From NCBI GenBank assembly GCA_900313775.1, contig OMSP01000224.1:1-9122 (forward strand): a stretch of 9,122 bases of DNA. The letters are read 5' to 3'. Below, piece by piece: positions 1 to 7,037 of this stretch. The stretch's first letter is position 1; every line of letters starts with the position of its first letter. This DNA is from an uncultured Eubacteriales bacterium. Its GTDB lineage: Bacteria; Bacillota; Clostridia; Lachnospirales; Lachnospiraceae. The notes under the pieces were generated by a model. The model ran no database searches, had not been told where the DNA came from, and saw only the letters and a list, made by a program, of their open reading frames with translations. The translations under genes were made by a program, and so were the position numbers.

Positions 1-1617
1 AGGCACCGGATACAGCGGGTTTGCCTCCTTCATGGCCCAGGTGATGATCTGATCGACATCCTCGTCTTTGATCATGTCCAGACCGACGGGGATATCCATC
101 TTTTTCTTCATCTCTTCGATCCAACCAATAAAGGCCATGGCCTTCTCTTCACTGGTCTCCCCTTCCATGCCGCAGACATCGGCCAGATCGGCCAGCCTGT
201 CATAGACAGCCGGTCCGAAGGCGCGCATCACATGCGGCAGGATGATCGACATAGCCAGTCCGTGAGCCACACCGTAAAGGCCGCCGAGCGTGTGACCGAT
301 AGCATGCACATATCCGACACAGCCGCGTGTAAAAGCACGTCCCGCGAAGAAGGCTGCCTTCTGCATATTCTCGCGGGCCTTCTTGTCGCTTCCGTCACGA
401 TAGGCTGTCTCGAGATTCTGGTAGATCAGTCGTACTGCTTTCTTGGCCAATCTATTCTCCAGTTTGGTGTTGTAGGTGTGATTCGTATACGCCTCCACAG
501 CGTGGCAGAGAGCATCCAGTCCGGTCGTTGCCGTGACAAACGGGGGAAGCCCCACCGTCAGATCCGGATCGAGCACCGCGTACTTCGGTATGATCACCGG
601 ATCGTTGATCGATGCCTTGCGGTGAGTCTCTGAATCTGTGATGACCGCAGCCACCGTGGTCTCCGAACCAGTCCCGGCTGTCGTCGGGATTGCAAAGATC
701 GTTGGGATCCTCTTATGGACTTTTAAAAGCCCCTGCAACTGACGCACTGATTTTTTCGGATGAACTGCCTTTGCCGCTATCGCCTTGGCGCAGTCCATCG
801 GAGAACCGCCCCCCATCGCGATGATCGCCTCACATGCGTTATCATCATAGAGCGCGAAACCTTCCTCAACATTATCACTGGTCGGATTGGGCGCGACATC
901 TGAGTAGACAGTGCAGGTGATACCGTTCTCCTCCAGCGCGCGGAGCAGTTTGTCCGGCAAATGGAGTTTCATCAGACCCTGGTCAGTAACGAACAATATA
1001 TTGTCAATATGTCCGCGCACCAGCATGTCAGGAAGCCTGTCCAGCGCCCCGGCTCCCGAGATAAACTTCGGAGTTCTGTAACCCAAAAAATAATTGCCTA
1101 CTTTCATACCTGCCTGAAACGTTCTGCAATAACCGACATATGCTTTGTTTGCCATGCCTCTCTCCTCTCCTTTTCCTGGCTGATCATAGGGATCGCCGTT
1201 GGGACTGCGCATCATGATCGCTCCCGCGGGACAGACAGATTCACATATCCCGCATCCTATACAGGCATCCGCTTTGACAAGCGATGCCGCTTCATCAGAC
1301 AATTCCGGCCGTCTCGCCTTCACCAGATCCAGACAGTCCTTCGGACAGTTCTCGATACAGACTGAGCAGCCGATGCATAATTCACTGTATACCTGCGGCT
1401 TGGGCCATTCACTTTTGAGTAAACGCTCCGTCACAGCTCCTGACGGATCAAGAACAGCTCCTTTGGGACATATCCTGCCGCAGAGTCCGCAGGCGATACA
1501 TTTTTCCACGTCTATGACATGTTTGGCCTTCGGTTCGCCCGAGATCGCCTTGACAGGGCAGCTTTTGGCACAAGCCGTGCAGCCGATACATGCCTCCGTG
1601 ATCTGATAGCCGTTCAT
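1..1617 (-). CDS. Polyferredoxin-iron alcohol dehydrogenase fusion (3' end off window)
   Basis: One open frame of 539 visible codons with no stop runs from ATG 1617 to the left edge. Residues 1-135 are a ferredoxin with four CxxCxxCxxxCP motifs (Cys 10/13/16/20, 40/43/46/50, 81/84/87/91, 119/122/125/129), so up to four [4Fe-4S] clusters. A short hydrophilic linker (about 139-154) leads into an iron-containing alcohol dehydrogenase starting near Met155. It has the GGGSPMD nucleotide loop (269-275), PTTAGTGSE (311-319) and the full metal set Asp368, His372, His438, His452. The ADH part already has 385 residues, about the family's usual length, so few residues are missing. Expected roles are electron carriage for the adjacent AOR and NAD(P)H-linked aldehyde/alcohol interconversion. 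ATG 1617 follows GGAGG by 5 nt, 1 nt after the moaD-like stop, indicating translational coupling. An internal ATG at 1155 has its own AGGAG, so a separate ADH may also be made. I see no flavin domain. Domain calls are firm; fused expression is inferred. Confidence 0.9.
   Translation of the reverse strand, partial: MNGYQITEACIGCTACAKSCPVKAISGEPKAKHVIDVEKCIACGLCGRICPKGAVLDPSGAVTERLLKSEWPKPQVYSELCIGCSVCIENCPKDCLDLVKARRPELSDEAASLVKADACIGCGICESVCPAGAIMMRSPNGDPYDQPGKGEERGMANKAYVGYCRTFQAGMKVGNYFLGYRTPKFISGAGALDRLPDMLVRGHIDNILFVTDQGLMKLHLPDKLLRALEENGITCTVYSDVAPNPTSDNVEEGFALYDDNACEAIIAMGGGSPMDCAKAIAAKAVHPKKSVRQLQGLLKVHKRIPTIFAIPTTAGTGSETTVAAVITDSETHRKASINDPVIIPKYAVLDPDLTVGLPPFVTATTGLDALCHAVEAYTNHTYNTKLENRLAKKAVRLIYQNLETAYRDGSDKKARENMQKAAFFAGRAFTRGCVGYVHAIGHTLGGLYGVAHGLAMSIILPHVMRAFGPAVYDRLADLADVCGMEGETSEEKAMAFIGWIEEMKKKMDIPVGLDMIKDEDVDQIITWAMKEANPLYPVP
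1162..1166 (-). promoter_or_regulatory. Internal Shine-Dalgarno ahead of in-frame ATG 1155
   Basis: On the minus strand AGGAG lies 6 nt upstream of an ATG (1153-1155) that is followed by Ala-Asn-Lys, a normal beginning for an iron ADH. The surrounding purine-rich stretch also encodes the linker residues Gly-Lys-Gly-Glu-Glu-Arg-Gly. The site could start a stand-alone ADH inside the fused frame. It may instead be a remnant of two genes whose intervening stop was lost, or purines that happen to encode a charged linker. Confidence 0.55.
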
Positions 1618-1618
1618 A

Positions 1619-1873
1619 TCAACCTCCGCATACCGGCGACATAAGCATGACCTCATCGCCGTCCTCAAGCCGCGCCGTCTTTTTCTTCTGCTTGCCGTTG
1701 ACCAACACGATACAGCCGTCGATATCTTTGGCCGTGATCTTGGTCTTCGGGTTGAGCTTCTTCGCCTTTCGCAGAAGGATCGGATAGAGTTCCTTAACGG
1801 AACTCACATCAGCCTCTAATTCTTTGATTCCCGAGTCCAGCCTGAACAGGCCGAACATCCTGACTTTTACCAT
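1619..1873 (-). CDS. MoaD/ThiS-like sulfur carrier protein
   Basis: This 84-residue protein has the beta-grasp sulfur-carrier pattern: an N-terminal MVKVRMFGLFR strand, a central helix with a lysine-rich stretch, the IVLVNGK strand (about 55-61), then LEDGDEVMLMSP and a C-terminal Gly-Gly. In the family the terminal glycine is adenylated and thiocarboxylated by a MoeB-type enzyme and donates sulfur to make the dithiolene of molybdopterin or tungstopterin. Its place directly after the tungsten-type oxidoreductase gene (9 nt gap) suggests a dedicated carrier for that enzyme's cofactor. ATG 1873 is preceded by AGAGGTG. The final bases encode Gly-Gly-stop and also form the GGAGG ribosome binding site of the next gene. 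A ThiS-like role in thiamine synthesis cannot be ruled out from sequence, but no thiamine genes are near. The terminal Cys-Gly-Gly is less usual than Ser-Gly-Gly or Ala-Gly-Gly. Confidence 0.88.
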   Translation of the reverse strand: MVKVRMFGLFRLDSGIKELEADVSSVKELYPILLRKAKKLNPKTKITAKDIDGCIVLVNGKQKKKTARLEDGDEVMLMSPVCGG

Positions 1874-1882
1874 ATGTCACCT

Positions 1883-3808
1883 CTATGCGATGATCTTGAG
1901 CTTGCGCAATGTCCTCTCCGTCGGTATGCCGTGCCTGTCCCATCCGCGCGCCCTGTAATAAGTCTTCTTCATTTTCTCCAGCGGGACCTTGCTTGTCGGA
2001 TCGTTCGGATCCTGCAGAGTATCCGTCAGACGTTTGGGCAGCGCATCATCCTTGGCACTGACGCCGAAGCGTGTATTGACATAGCGCTCGAGGTTATAGC
2101 CGCGCTCTCCGCAGCGGATATATTTGCCGAACTTCATCGACATACCGGTCGCCAGCTCAAAGAACCTGCTCTGCTGGAAGACCGGCAGCTGAAGATGCAG
2201 TGTCAGAGGGAATTTATTGATAAATCTCAGAGCCCATCCGATATGCGGGATCGCAGCGTTGGCGATGCGCGTGATCAGACCGTTCGGGCGTGTGATGAGA
2301 AAACCCGGGAAGAATCCGTAGGAAGTGAAAACACACTGACCGCTTGCCCCGATCATCTCCATCAGGTCCTGGAAGAGCATCGTGAAGTCGCCCTTGGCCT
2401 TCGGAGTCTGCGGATCGGTAAACAGTCCAAGCCCCTCAACAATGACAAGATAACCGCCGTTCAGATGGCAGCCGCCGCGGTTCGCAACTGCATATCCGAG
2501 TCCCATGCCGACCGCCCGCCGCGGCTCATAAGCCGCGAGCTCCAGCCCTTTAGCATGGATGGCAAACTCTTTGCCGCCGTAGTGCTCGCTGAGTCTCTTG
2601 CTCCCCTCGGCCAGCTGATTGCCGATCCCGCGACGGTGAGCGATATCCTCAAAGAGCTGTGATATCTGCTCAGTCTCGCCGAAACGCAGTCCGTTATTCC
2701 ACAAATGTTTCTCGTTTGCCTCCATCGCCCAGGCCAGAGTGCTGGCTGTGGAGATCGTATCCATGCCCAGCTCATCGAGCTCATGGTTCCAGTCGAGGAT
2801 CTTCTGCAGATCGTTGTTCTCGATCCCGCCGCCGAGAAGTCCCAGGGTCTCCAGCTCGGGTCCTTTGACCGCCTCACCGTTCACGCGCACAGTGCGCGCG
2901 CATTTGATCGGACAAGTCATACAGCCCTTGTTGATGATATTGTACTCCTCCGCAAGCGTCTCGCCGTTGACTTTATCAAAGTCCTCGTACTGTCCCTTCG
3001 CGTAATTGCGCGTGGACAGCATCCCTCTCATCTGCATAGAACTGACCAGACCGGCCGTCCCCATACGGGGCAGCTGATTGCCGGTCAGCGGATGCTTCCG
3101 GAGGTATTTGAACCATTTCTTCAGGAACTTTTTGGCTTTTTCAGGGCTGTGGACCGTGATCTCCTGATGTCCGCTGGCTGTGATGGCCTTGATATTCTTT
3201 GAGCCGAATACCGCGCCCACACCGGTGCGCCCGGCCGCTCTCTCACCGCTGGCCACACCGGCGTATTTGACCAGGTTCTCCCCGGCCGGTCCGATGCAGA
3301 TCGTACCGAATTTCTTGTTGAAGCCGCTCTCTTCGCGAATGCGGCTGCGGAGCGCATCATGGCAGGGAGTTACTTTAAGCCCCCACATCTCCTGCGCACT
3401 GTGCAGTTTGATATGATCTCCGTCGATCTCGATCCACGTCGGATGCGGGCACCGGCCGCTGATGACCAGTGCGTCAAATCCCGCTTTCTTCAGATAGTAT
3501 CCGAAGGTGCCTCCGCAGTTGGAAGAGGTGAGAAACCCTGTCTGCGGAGACAGCGTGGATATATTGAACCGGCTGGAGCTTGGAGCTCCCGTCCCGGTGA
3601 GCGGACCGGTGGAGATCACGATGACATTCTCCTCACCGAGAGGTCTTTCCCTGCCGGTAAAAAGATCACAGAGGATCCGGGCGGCCATCGTCTTGCCGCC
3701 GATATAGAGTGCGCGGTCCTCATCGGTCCAAGGATACTCGCCCACTTTCAGGTTGGTCAGATCCAGCTGAGCCACCCTGCCCATATATCCGCCGTATTTC
3801 GTCGCCAT
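1883..3808 (-). CDS. aor: Tungsten-type aldehyde ferredoxin oxidoreductase
   Basis: This 641-residue protein fits the AOR family, a little longer than the roughly 605-620 usual for it. AOR oxidises aldehydes to carboxylic acids, or the reverse, in the cytoplasm, with a bis-tungstopterin and one [4Fe-4S] cluster exchanging electrons with ferredoxin. Visible signatures are YGGYMGRVAQLDLT (5-18), AGRTGVGAVFGSKNIKAI (192-209), the cluster cysteines C296xxC299xxxC303 with a distant Cys492, DELGMD (345-350) before a conserved helix, GLELAAYEPRRAVGMG (421-436) and RGGCHL (444-449), and the C-terminal RGWDRHGIPTERTL (621-634). No signal peptide is seen. The ATG at 3808 was chosen because the family N-terminus follows at once; AGGAG lies about 12 nt upstream, rather far. 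The gene starts 24 nt after ppdK and is followed 9 nt later by the MoaD-like gene, then the polyferredoxin-ADH, which suggests cofactor and electron partners. The substrate is not evident. Confidence 0.95.
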   Translation of the reverse strand: MATKYGGYMGRVAQLDLTNLKVGEYPWTDEDRALYIGGKTMAARILCDLFTGRERPLGEENVIVISTGPLTGTGAPSSSRFNISTLSPQTGFLTSSNCGGTFGYYLKKAGFDALVISGRCPHPTWIEIDGDHIKLHSAQEMWGLKVTPCHDALRSRIREESGFNKKFGTICIGPAGENLVKYAGVASGERAAGRTGVGAVFGSKNIKAITASGHQEITVHSPEKAKKFLKKWFKYLRKHPLTGNQLPRMGTAGLVSSMQMRGMLSTRNYAKGQYEDFDKVNGETLAEEYNIINKGCMTCPIKCARTVRVNGEAVKGPELETLGLLGGGIENNDLQKILDWNHELDELGMDTISTASTLAWAMEANEKHLWNNGLRFGETEQISQLFEDIAHRRGIGNQLAEGSKRLSEHYGGKEFAIHAKGLELAAYEPRRAVGMGLGYAVANRGGCHLNGGYLVIVEGLGLFTDPQTPKAKGDFTMLFQDLMEMIGASGQCVFTSYGFFPGFLITRPNGLITRIANAAIPHIGWALRFINKFPLTLHLQLPVFQQSRFFELATGMSMKFGKYIRCGERGYNLERYVNTRFGVSAKDDALPKRLTDTLQDPNDPTSKVPLEKMKKTYYRARGWDRHGIPTERTLRKLKIIA

Positions 3809-3832
3809 ACGCTTTATAATCTCCTGCGATTA

Positions 3833-6463
3833 TTATGCCTGTTTGAGTGCCGCCTGTGCCGCAGCAAGCCTTGCGATCGGAACTCTGAACGGTGAGCAGG
3901 ACACATAGTCCAGACCCAGCAAATTACAGAATTCTACAGACGTCGGATCTCCGCCGTGCTCTCCGCAGATACCGATGTGCAGGGACGGCTTGACTCCGCG
4001 TCCGAGCTCGATAGCCATCTTCATGAGCTTACCGACACCCGTCTGATCCAGTCTGGCAAACGGATCGTTCTCCAGAATTTTCGCATCATAATAACTGTCA
4101 AGGAATTTCCCGGCGTCATCGCGGGAGAATCCGTAAGTCATCTGCGTCAGATCATTCGTACCGAAGCAGAAGAATTCGGCCTTTTCAGCGATCTGATCCG
4201 CTGTCAGGCAGGCGCGCGGGATCTCCATCATAGTGCCGACCTCATACTTAAGGTCGCTGCCCGCTGCCTCGATCTCCGCGTCAGCGATCGCAACGATCGT
4301 CTTCTTTACAAATTCAAATTCCTTGACCTCACCGGCCAGCGGCACCATGATCTCCGGCACGATACCATATTCGGGGTGTGCCTTATTGACTTTGATCGCC
4401 GCACGGATGATAGCTCGTGTCTGCATCTCTCCGATCTCCGGATAAGTGATGCTCAGACGGCATCCGCGGTGTCCCATCATCGGGTTGGCCTCGACAAGGC
4501 CGTCGATGATGCCCTTGATCTCGGCAACTGTCTTGCCCTTAGTTTTGGCGAGTTTCTCGATATCCTCTTCATCCTGCGGGACAAACTCATGGAGCGGCGG
4601 ATCGAGCAGACGGATCGTCACCGGACGGTCCATCATCACTTCATAGAGTTTCTCGAAGTCGCTCTGCTGCAGCACCTCGATCTTGTCGAGGGCCGCCTCT
4701 CTCTCCTCGAGTGTGTCGGAGCAGATCATCTCGCGGAAAGCGTCGATCCTGTCTCCCTCAAAGAACATATGCTCAGTTCTGCAGAGACCGATACCCTCGG
4801 CACCCAGCTCTACAGCCTTGGCAGCATCAGCGGGCGTGTCGGCGTTGGTGCGCACCTTCATCGTGCGGATCTCGTCGGCCCACTTCATGATCGTCGCGAA
4901 GTCCTCATCTTCTACAGAACCCTCTTTGATCGGGAGCTCCCCATCGTAGATATTGCCAGTCGAACCGTCAAAGGAGATGATATCGCCTTCCGTATAAGTC
5001 TTGCCTCCGAGCGTGAAGCTTGTCTCCTCCTCATCAAAAACGATATCAGAACAGCCGGCGACACAGCAGGCGCCCATTCCGCGGGCAACGACCGCCGCAT
5101 GGCTGGTCATACCGCCGCGCGCCGTAAGGATGCCCTGGGCAGCTTTCATGCCTTCGATGTCCTCGGGCGATGTCTCGCGGCGGACAAGCACTACTCTCTC
5201 TCCGCGGTCTCCGGCCTCTTTCGCCGCGTCAGCCGTCAGCACGATCTTGCCGCAGGCAGCGCCGGGCGCAGCCGGCAGACCTTTGCCGATCAATGTCGCG
5301 CCGGCCAGAGTCTCTTTGGTAAAGGATCCGTGCAGGAGCGAGTCAAGGTTGCGGGGATCGACCGCCAGCACAGCCTGCTCCTTGTCGATCTTGCCCTCTG
5401 TCACCAGATCACAGGCGATCTTTAAAGCCGCTTTCGCCGTACGCTTACCGTTGCGGCACTGGAGCATATATAGTTTGCCGTCCTCGATCGTAAACTCCAT
5501 GTCCTGCATGTCGCGGTAATGGTCTTCGAGTTTATCCGCGATATCAAGAAGTTCCGCGTGGATCTCCGGCATCGTCTCTTTGAGCGCGTCAAACTTCATC
5601 GGCGTGCGCACACCGGCGACTACGTCTTCGCCCTGCGCATTCATCAGCACCTCTGCGTAGAACTTATTCTCACCGGTCGACGGATCGCGTGTGAAGGCGA
5701 CTCCCGATCCGGAGGTCGGTCCCATATTGCCGAAAGCCATCATCTGGACATTGACTGCTGTTCCCCATGAATAGGGGATATCATTGTCGCGGCGATAGAC
5801 GTTGGCACGCGGGTTATCCCAGCTTCTGAAGACGGCTTTGACCGCCTCGATCAGCTGTTCGCGTGCATCGTCAGGGAACTCTGCACCGATGGCTGAGCGG
5901 TATTTCTCCTTGAACTCATTGGCCAGTTCCTTCAGGTCCTCAGCGCTCAGATCCACGTCGTCTTTGACGCCTTTTTCGGCCTTCTTAGCATCGATCAGCT
6001 TCTCGAACTCACTCTTGGATACCTCCATGACGACATCGGAGAACATCTGAATAAAACGGCGGTAACAATCCCACGCCCAACGCGGGTTGCCGGATTTCTC
6101 CGCCAGCGCTTCCACAACATCTTCATTTAACCCGAGGTTTAAGATCGTGTCCATCATACCGGGCATCGAAGCGCGGGCGCCGGAACGGACCGACACCAGC
6201 AGCGGATTGTCTTTGGAACCGAACTGCTTGCCGGTGATCTCCTCCATCTTGCCGATATACTCCGCGATCTGTCCGGATATCTCATCATTGATCTGCCGTC
6301 CGTCCTCATAGTACTGAGTACAGGCTTCAGTCGTGATAGTAAAGCCCTGCGGCACCGGAAGTCCGAGATTGGTCATCTCAGCCAGGTTTGCGCCCTTACC
6401 GCCGAGCAGTTCACGCATATCTTTGTTGCCTTCAGTAAACAAATACACCCATTTTTTCGCCAT
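3833..6463 (-). CDS. ppdK: Pyruvate, phosphate dikinase
   Basis: This is a complete 876-residue PPDK, which interconverts ATP + Pi + pyruvate and AMP + PPi + PEP; in anaerobes the enzyme often runs toward ATP and pyruvate. Domains in order: an N-terminal ATP-grasp nucleotide-binding part (about 1-340, with KGANLAEM at 23-30, SVRSGARASMPGMMDT at 91-106 and LQCRNGKRT at 334-342), the phosphohistidine domain with TARGGMTSHAAVVARG (447-462) where His455 is the swinging phosphocarrier, and a C-terminal PEP/pyruvate TIM barrel (from about 530) with GLCRTEHMF (559-567), MMGHRGCRL (662-670), FCFGTNDLTQMTYG (765-778) and catalytic Cys833 in GICGEHGGDP. His455 falls at the same number as in Clostridium symbiosum PPDK. 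The start is fixed by AGGAG 7 nt before ATG 6463. It is the first gene after the promoter at 6512-6540 and probably heads the aor operon. Confidence 0.98.
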   Translation of the reverse strand: MAKKWVYLFTEGNKDMRELLGGKGANLAEMTNLGLPVPQGFTITTEACTQYYEDGRQINDEISGQIAEYIGKMEEITGKQFGSKDNPLLVSVRSGARASMPGMMDTILNLGLNEDVVEALAEKSGNPRWAWDCYRRFIQMFSDVVMEVSKSEFEKLIDAKKAEKGVKDDVDLSAEDLKELANEFKEKYRSAIGAEFPDDAREQLIEAVKAVFRSWDNPRANVYRRDNDIPYSWGTAVNVQMMAFGNMGPTSGSGVAFTRDPSTGENKFYAEVLMNAQGEDVVAGVRTPMKFDALKETMPEIHAELLDIADKLEDHYRDMQDMEFTIEDGKLYMLQCRNGKRTAKAALKIACDLVTEGKIDKEQAVLAVDPRNLDSLLHGSFTKETLAGATLIGKGLPAAPGAACGKIVLTADAAKEAGDRGERVVLVRRETSPEDIEGMKAAQGILTARGGMTSHAAVVARGMGACCVAGCSDIVFDEEETSFTLGGKTYTEGDIISFDGSTGNIYDGELPIKEGSVEDEDFATIMKWADEIRTMKVRTNADTPADAAKAVELGAEGIGLCRTEHMFFEGDRIDAFREMICSDTLEEREAALDKIEVLQQSDFEKLYEVMMDRPVTIRLLDPPLHEFVPQDEEDIEKLAKTKGKTVAEIKGIIDGLVEANPMMGHRGCRLSITYPEIGEMQTRAIIRAAIKVNKAHPEYGIVPEIMVPLAGEVKEFEFVKKTIVAIADAEIEAAGSDLKYEVGTMMEIPRACLTADQIAEKAEFFCFGTNDLTQMTYGFSRDDAGKFLDSYYDAKILENDPFARLDQTGVGKLMKMAIELGRGVKPSLHIGICGEHGGDPTSVEFCNLLGLDYVSCSPFRVPIARLAAAQAALKQA

Positions 6464-6511
6464 TTTGCCTCTCCTGTTCTAAGTCTTACCTATTATTCTG
6501 CTGTCCTTTTT

Positions 6512-6540
6512 ATATTACCATTTTTGTTAATGTCTGTAAA
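6512..6540 (-). promoter_or_regulatory. Promoter of ppdK and probably the aor operon
   Basis: Read on the minus strand, TTTACA (6535-6540) is followed after exactly 17 nt by TAATAT (6512-6517), with TG one base before the -10 (extended -10). This gives a start near 6505 and a leader of about 40 nt before ATG 6463. It is a sigma-A type match by eye, with no experimental support. Confidence 0.68.
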
Positions 6541-6562
6541 TGAAGCAGTTTGCTGATTTTAT

Positions 6563-6591
6563 TTGACTTTTTGGGGTTCAGACATTAGAAT
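6563..6591 (+). promoter_or_regulatory. rpsT promoter
   Basis: TTGACT (6563-6568), a 17-nt spacer and TAGAAT (6586-6591) each match the sigma-A consensus at five of six positions. Transcription would begin around 6598, giving a leader of about 80 nt before the TTG start. The -35 box lies 22 bp from the -35 box of the divergent ppdK promoter. Confidence 0.78.
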
Positions 6592-6598
6592 ATATGAG

Positions 6599-6653
6599 GT
6601 GTCCATCAGGTTATTTCGTGTCTCAGCTTTGATGGGACACGCAGCATGATGGA
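6599..6653 (+). promoter_or_regulatory. Structured rpsT leader with competing hairpins
   Basis: Three helices can be drawn. Helix A pairs 6599-6608 with 6630-6640 (10 bp, one bulged G at 6634, 21-nt loop). Helix B pairs 6617-6625 with 6633-6641 (9 bp including one G-U, 7-nt loop) and excludes A. With B formed, 6602-6608 is free to pair with 6647-6653 (7 bp), enclosing B, because TGATGG occurs twice (6630-6635 and 6647-6652). The element ends about 12 nt before the ribosome binding site. Pairing is seen in sequence; regulation, for example by S20 itself, is inferred. Confidence 0.45.
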
Positions 6654-6678
6654 TCATATTAATTGGGAGGTAACAAGA

Positions 6679-6942
6679 TTGGCTAATATCAAATCCGCTA
6701 AGAAACGAGTACTGGTCAGCCAGAAGAAGGCTGCACGCAACAAGGCCGTTAAGTCCAAGGTCAAGACATATGTCAAGAAAGTCGATGCCGCCATCGCGGC
6801 CGGCGACAAGGCTGCCGCTCAGGAAGCCCTGAAGGCAGCGGTATCCGAGATCAACAAGGCAGGCAGCAAGGGTGTCTATCACAAGAACACCTGCTCCCGC
6901 AAGGTCTCCCGTCTGACCAAGGCTGTCAACGCGCTCGACTGA
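6679..6942 (+). CDS. rpsT: 30S ribosomal protein S20
   Basis: This 87-residue, lysine- and alanine-rich protein is S20, a primary binder of 16S rRNA in the small subunit. The conserved start ANIKSAKKR, the helical middle QKKAARNKAVKSKVKTYVKK, and the HKNTCSRKVSRLTKAVNAL ending are all typical, and the length is the family norm. I take the TTG at 6679 as start: GGGAGG (6665-6670) sits 8 nt upstream, and the next residues are the normal S20 N-terminus. An upstream ATG at 6646 in the same frame would add 11 residues unlike S20 and would read through the ribosome binding site, so I reject it. The gene stands alone, with its own promoter, leader and terminator. A UUG start is also used by Escherichia coli rpsT, where it contributes to translational autoregulation. 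Confidence 0.97.
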   Translation: MANIKSAKKRVLVSQKKAARNKAVKSKVKTYVKKVDAAIAAGDKAAAQEALKAAVSEINKAGSKGVYHKNTCSRKVSRLTKAVNALD

Positions 6943-6971
6943 GTACGCACCTGAATCAGTTAGTTACACAT

Positions 6972-7008
6972 ACGGCTATCGCATCCGTCGTGATGCGATA
7001 GCCGTTTT
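6972..7008 (+). terminator. Intrinsic terminator of rpsT
   Basis: A perfect 14-bp stem (6972-6985 with 6992-7005) closes a 6-nt loop and runs into TTTT ending at 7008, about 30 nt after the rpsT stop. In the opposite direction the stem is followed by a mixed stretch, not a T run, so it should serve the convergent yitT-like gene poorly. Confidence 0.92.
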
Positions 7009-7037
7009 AATCTCATATCCGCACTCTTTTCGCAGGA

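Noticed and set aside
232..1606. Three plus-strand frames (232-633, 961-1365, 1199-1606) opposite the ferredoxin-ADH
   Set aside because: All lie inside a coding frame with conserved cysteines and metal ligands, and the translations resemble no family.
1874..2662. 262-codon plus-strand frame opposite aor
   Set aside because: Antisense shadow of the conserved C-terminal half of AOR, with no ribosome binding site or family motif.
3956..5425. 489-codon open frame on the plus strand opposite ppdK
   Set aside because: It lies wholly antisense to a textbook PPDK, shows no recognisable motif, and is rich in Arg, Ser, His and Leu as expected from reading GC-biased codons backwards.
3833..6463. PPDK as PEP synthase or PTS enzyme I
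   Set aside because: Length 876, the TARGGMTSHAAVVARG phosphohistidine region with His455 and the C-terminal GICGEHGGDP cysteine motif match PPDK in both domain order and numbering.
6559..6882. 107-codon minus-strand frame across rpsT and its leader
   Set aside because: Antisense to a certain S20 gene and its promoter; no Shine-Dalgarno or motif.
6972..7008. The rpsT terminator as a bidirectional terminator also ending yitT
   Set aside because: On the minus strand the stem is followed by a mixed sequence without a T run, so only weak termination is expected; the true yitT end is unresolved.
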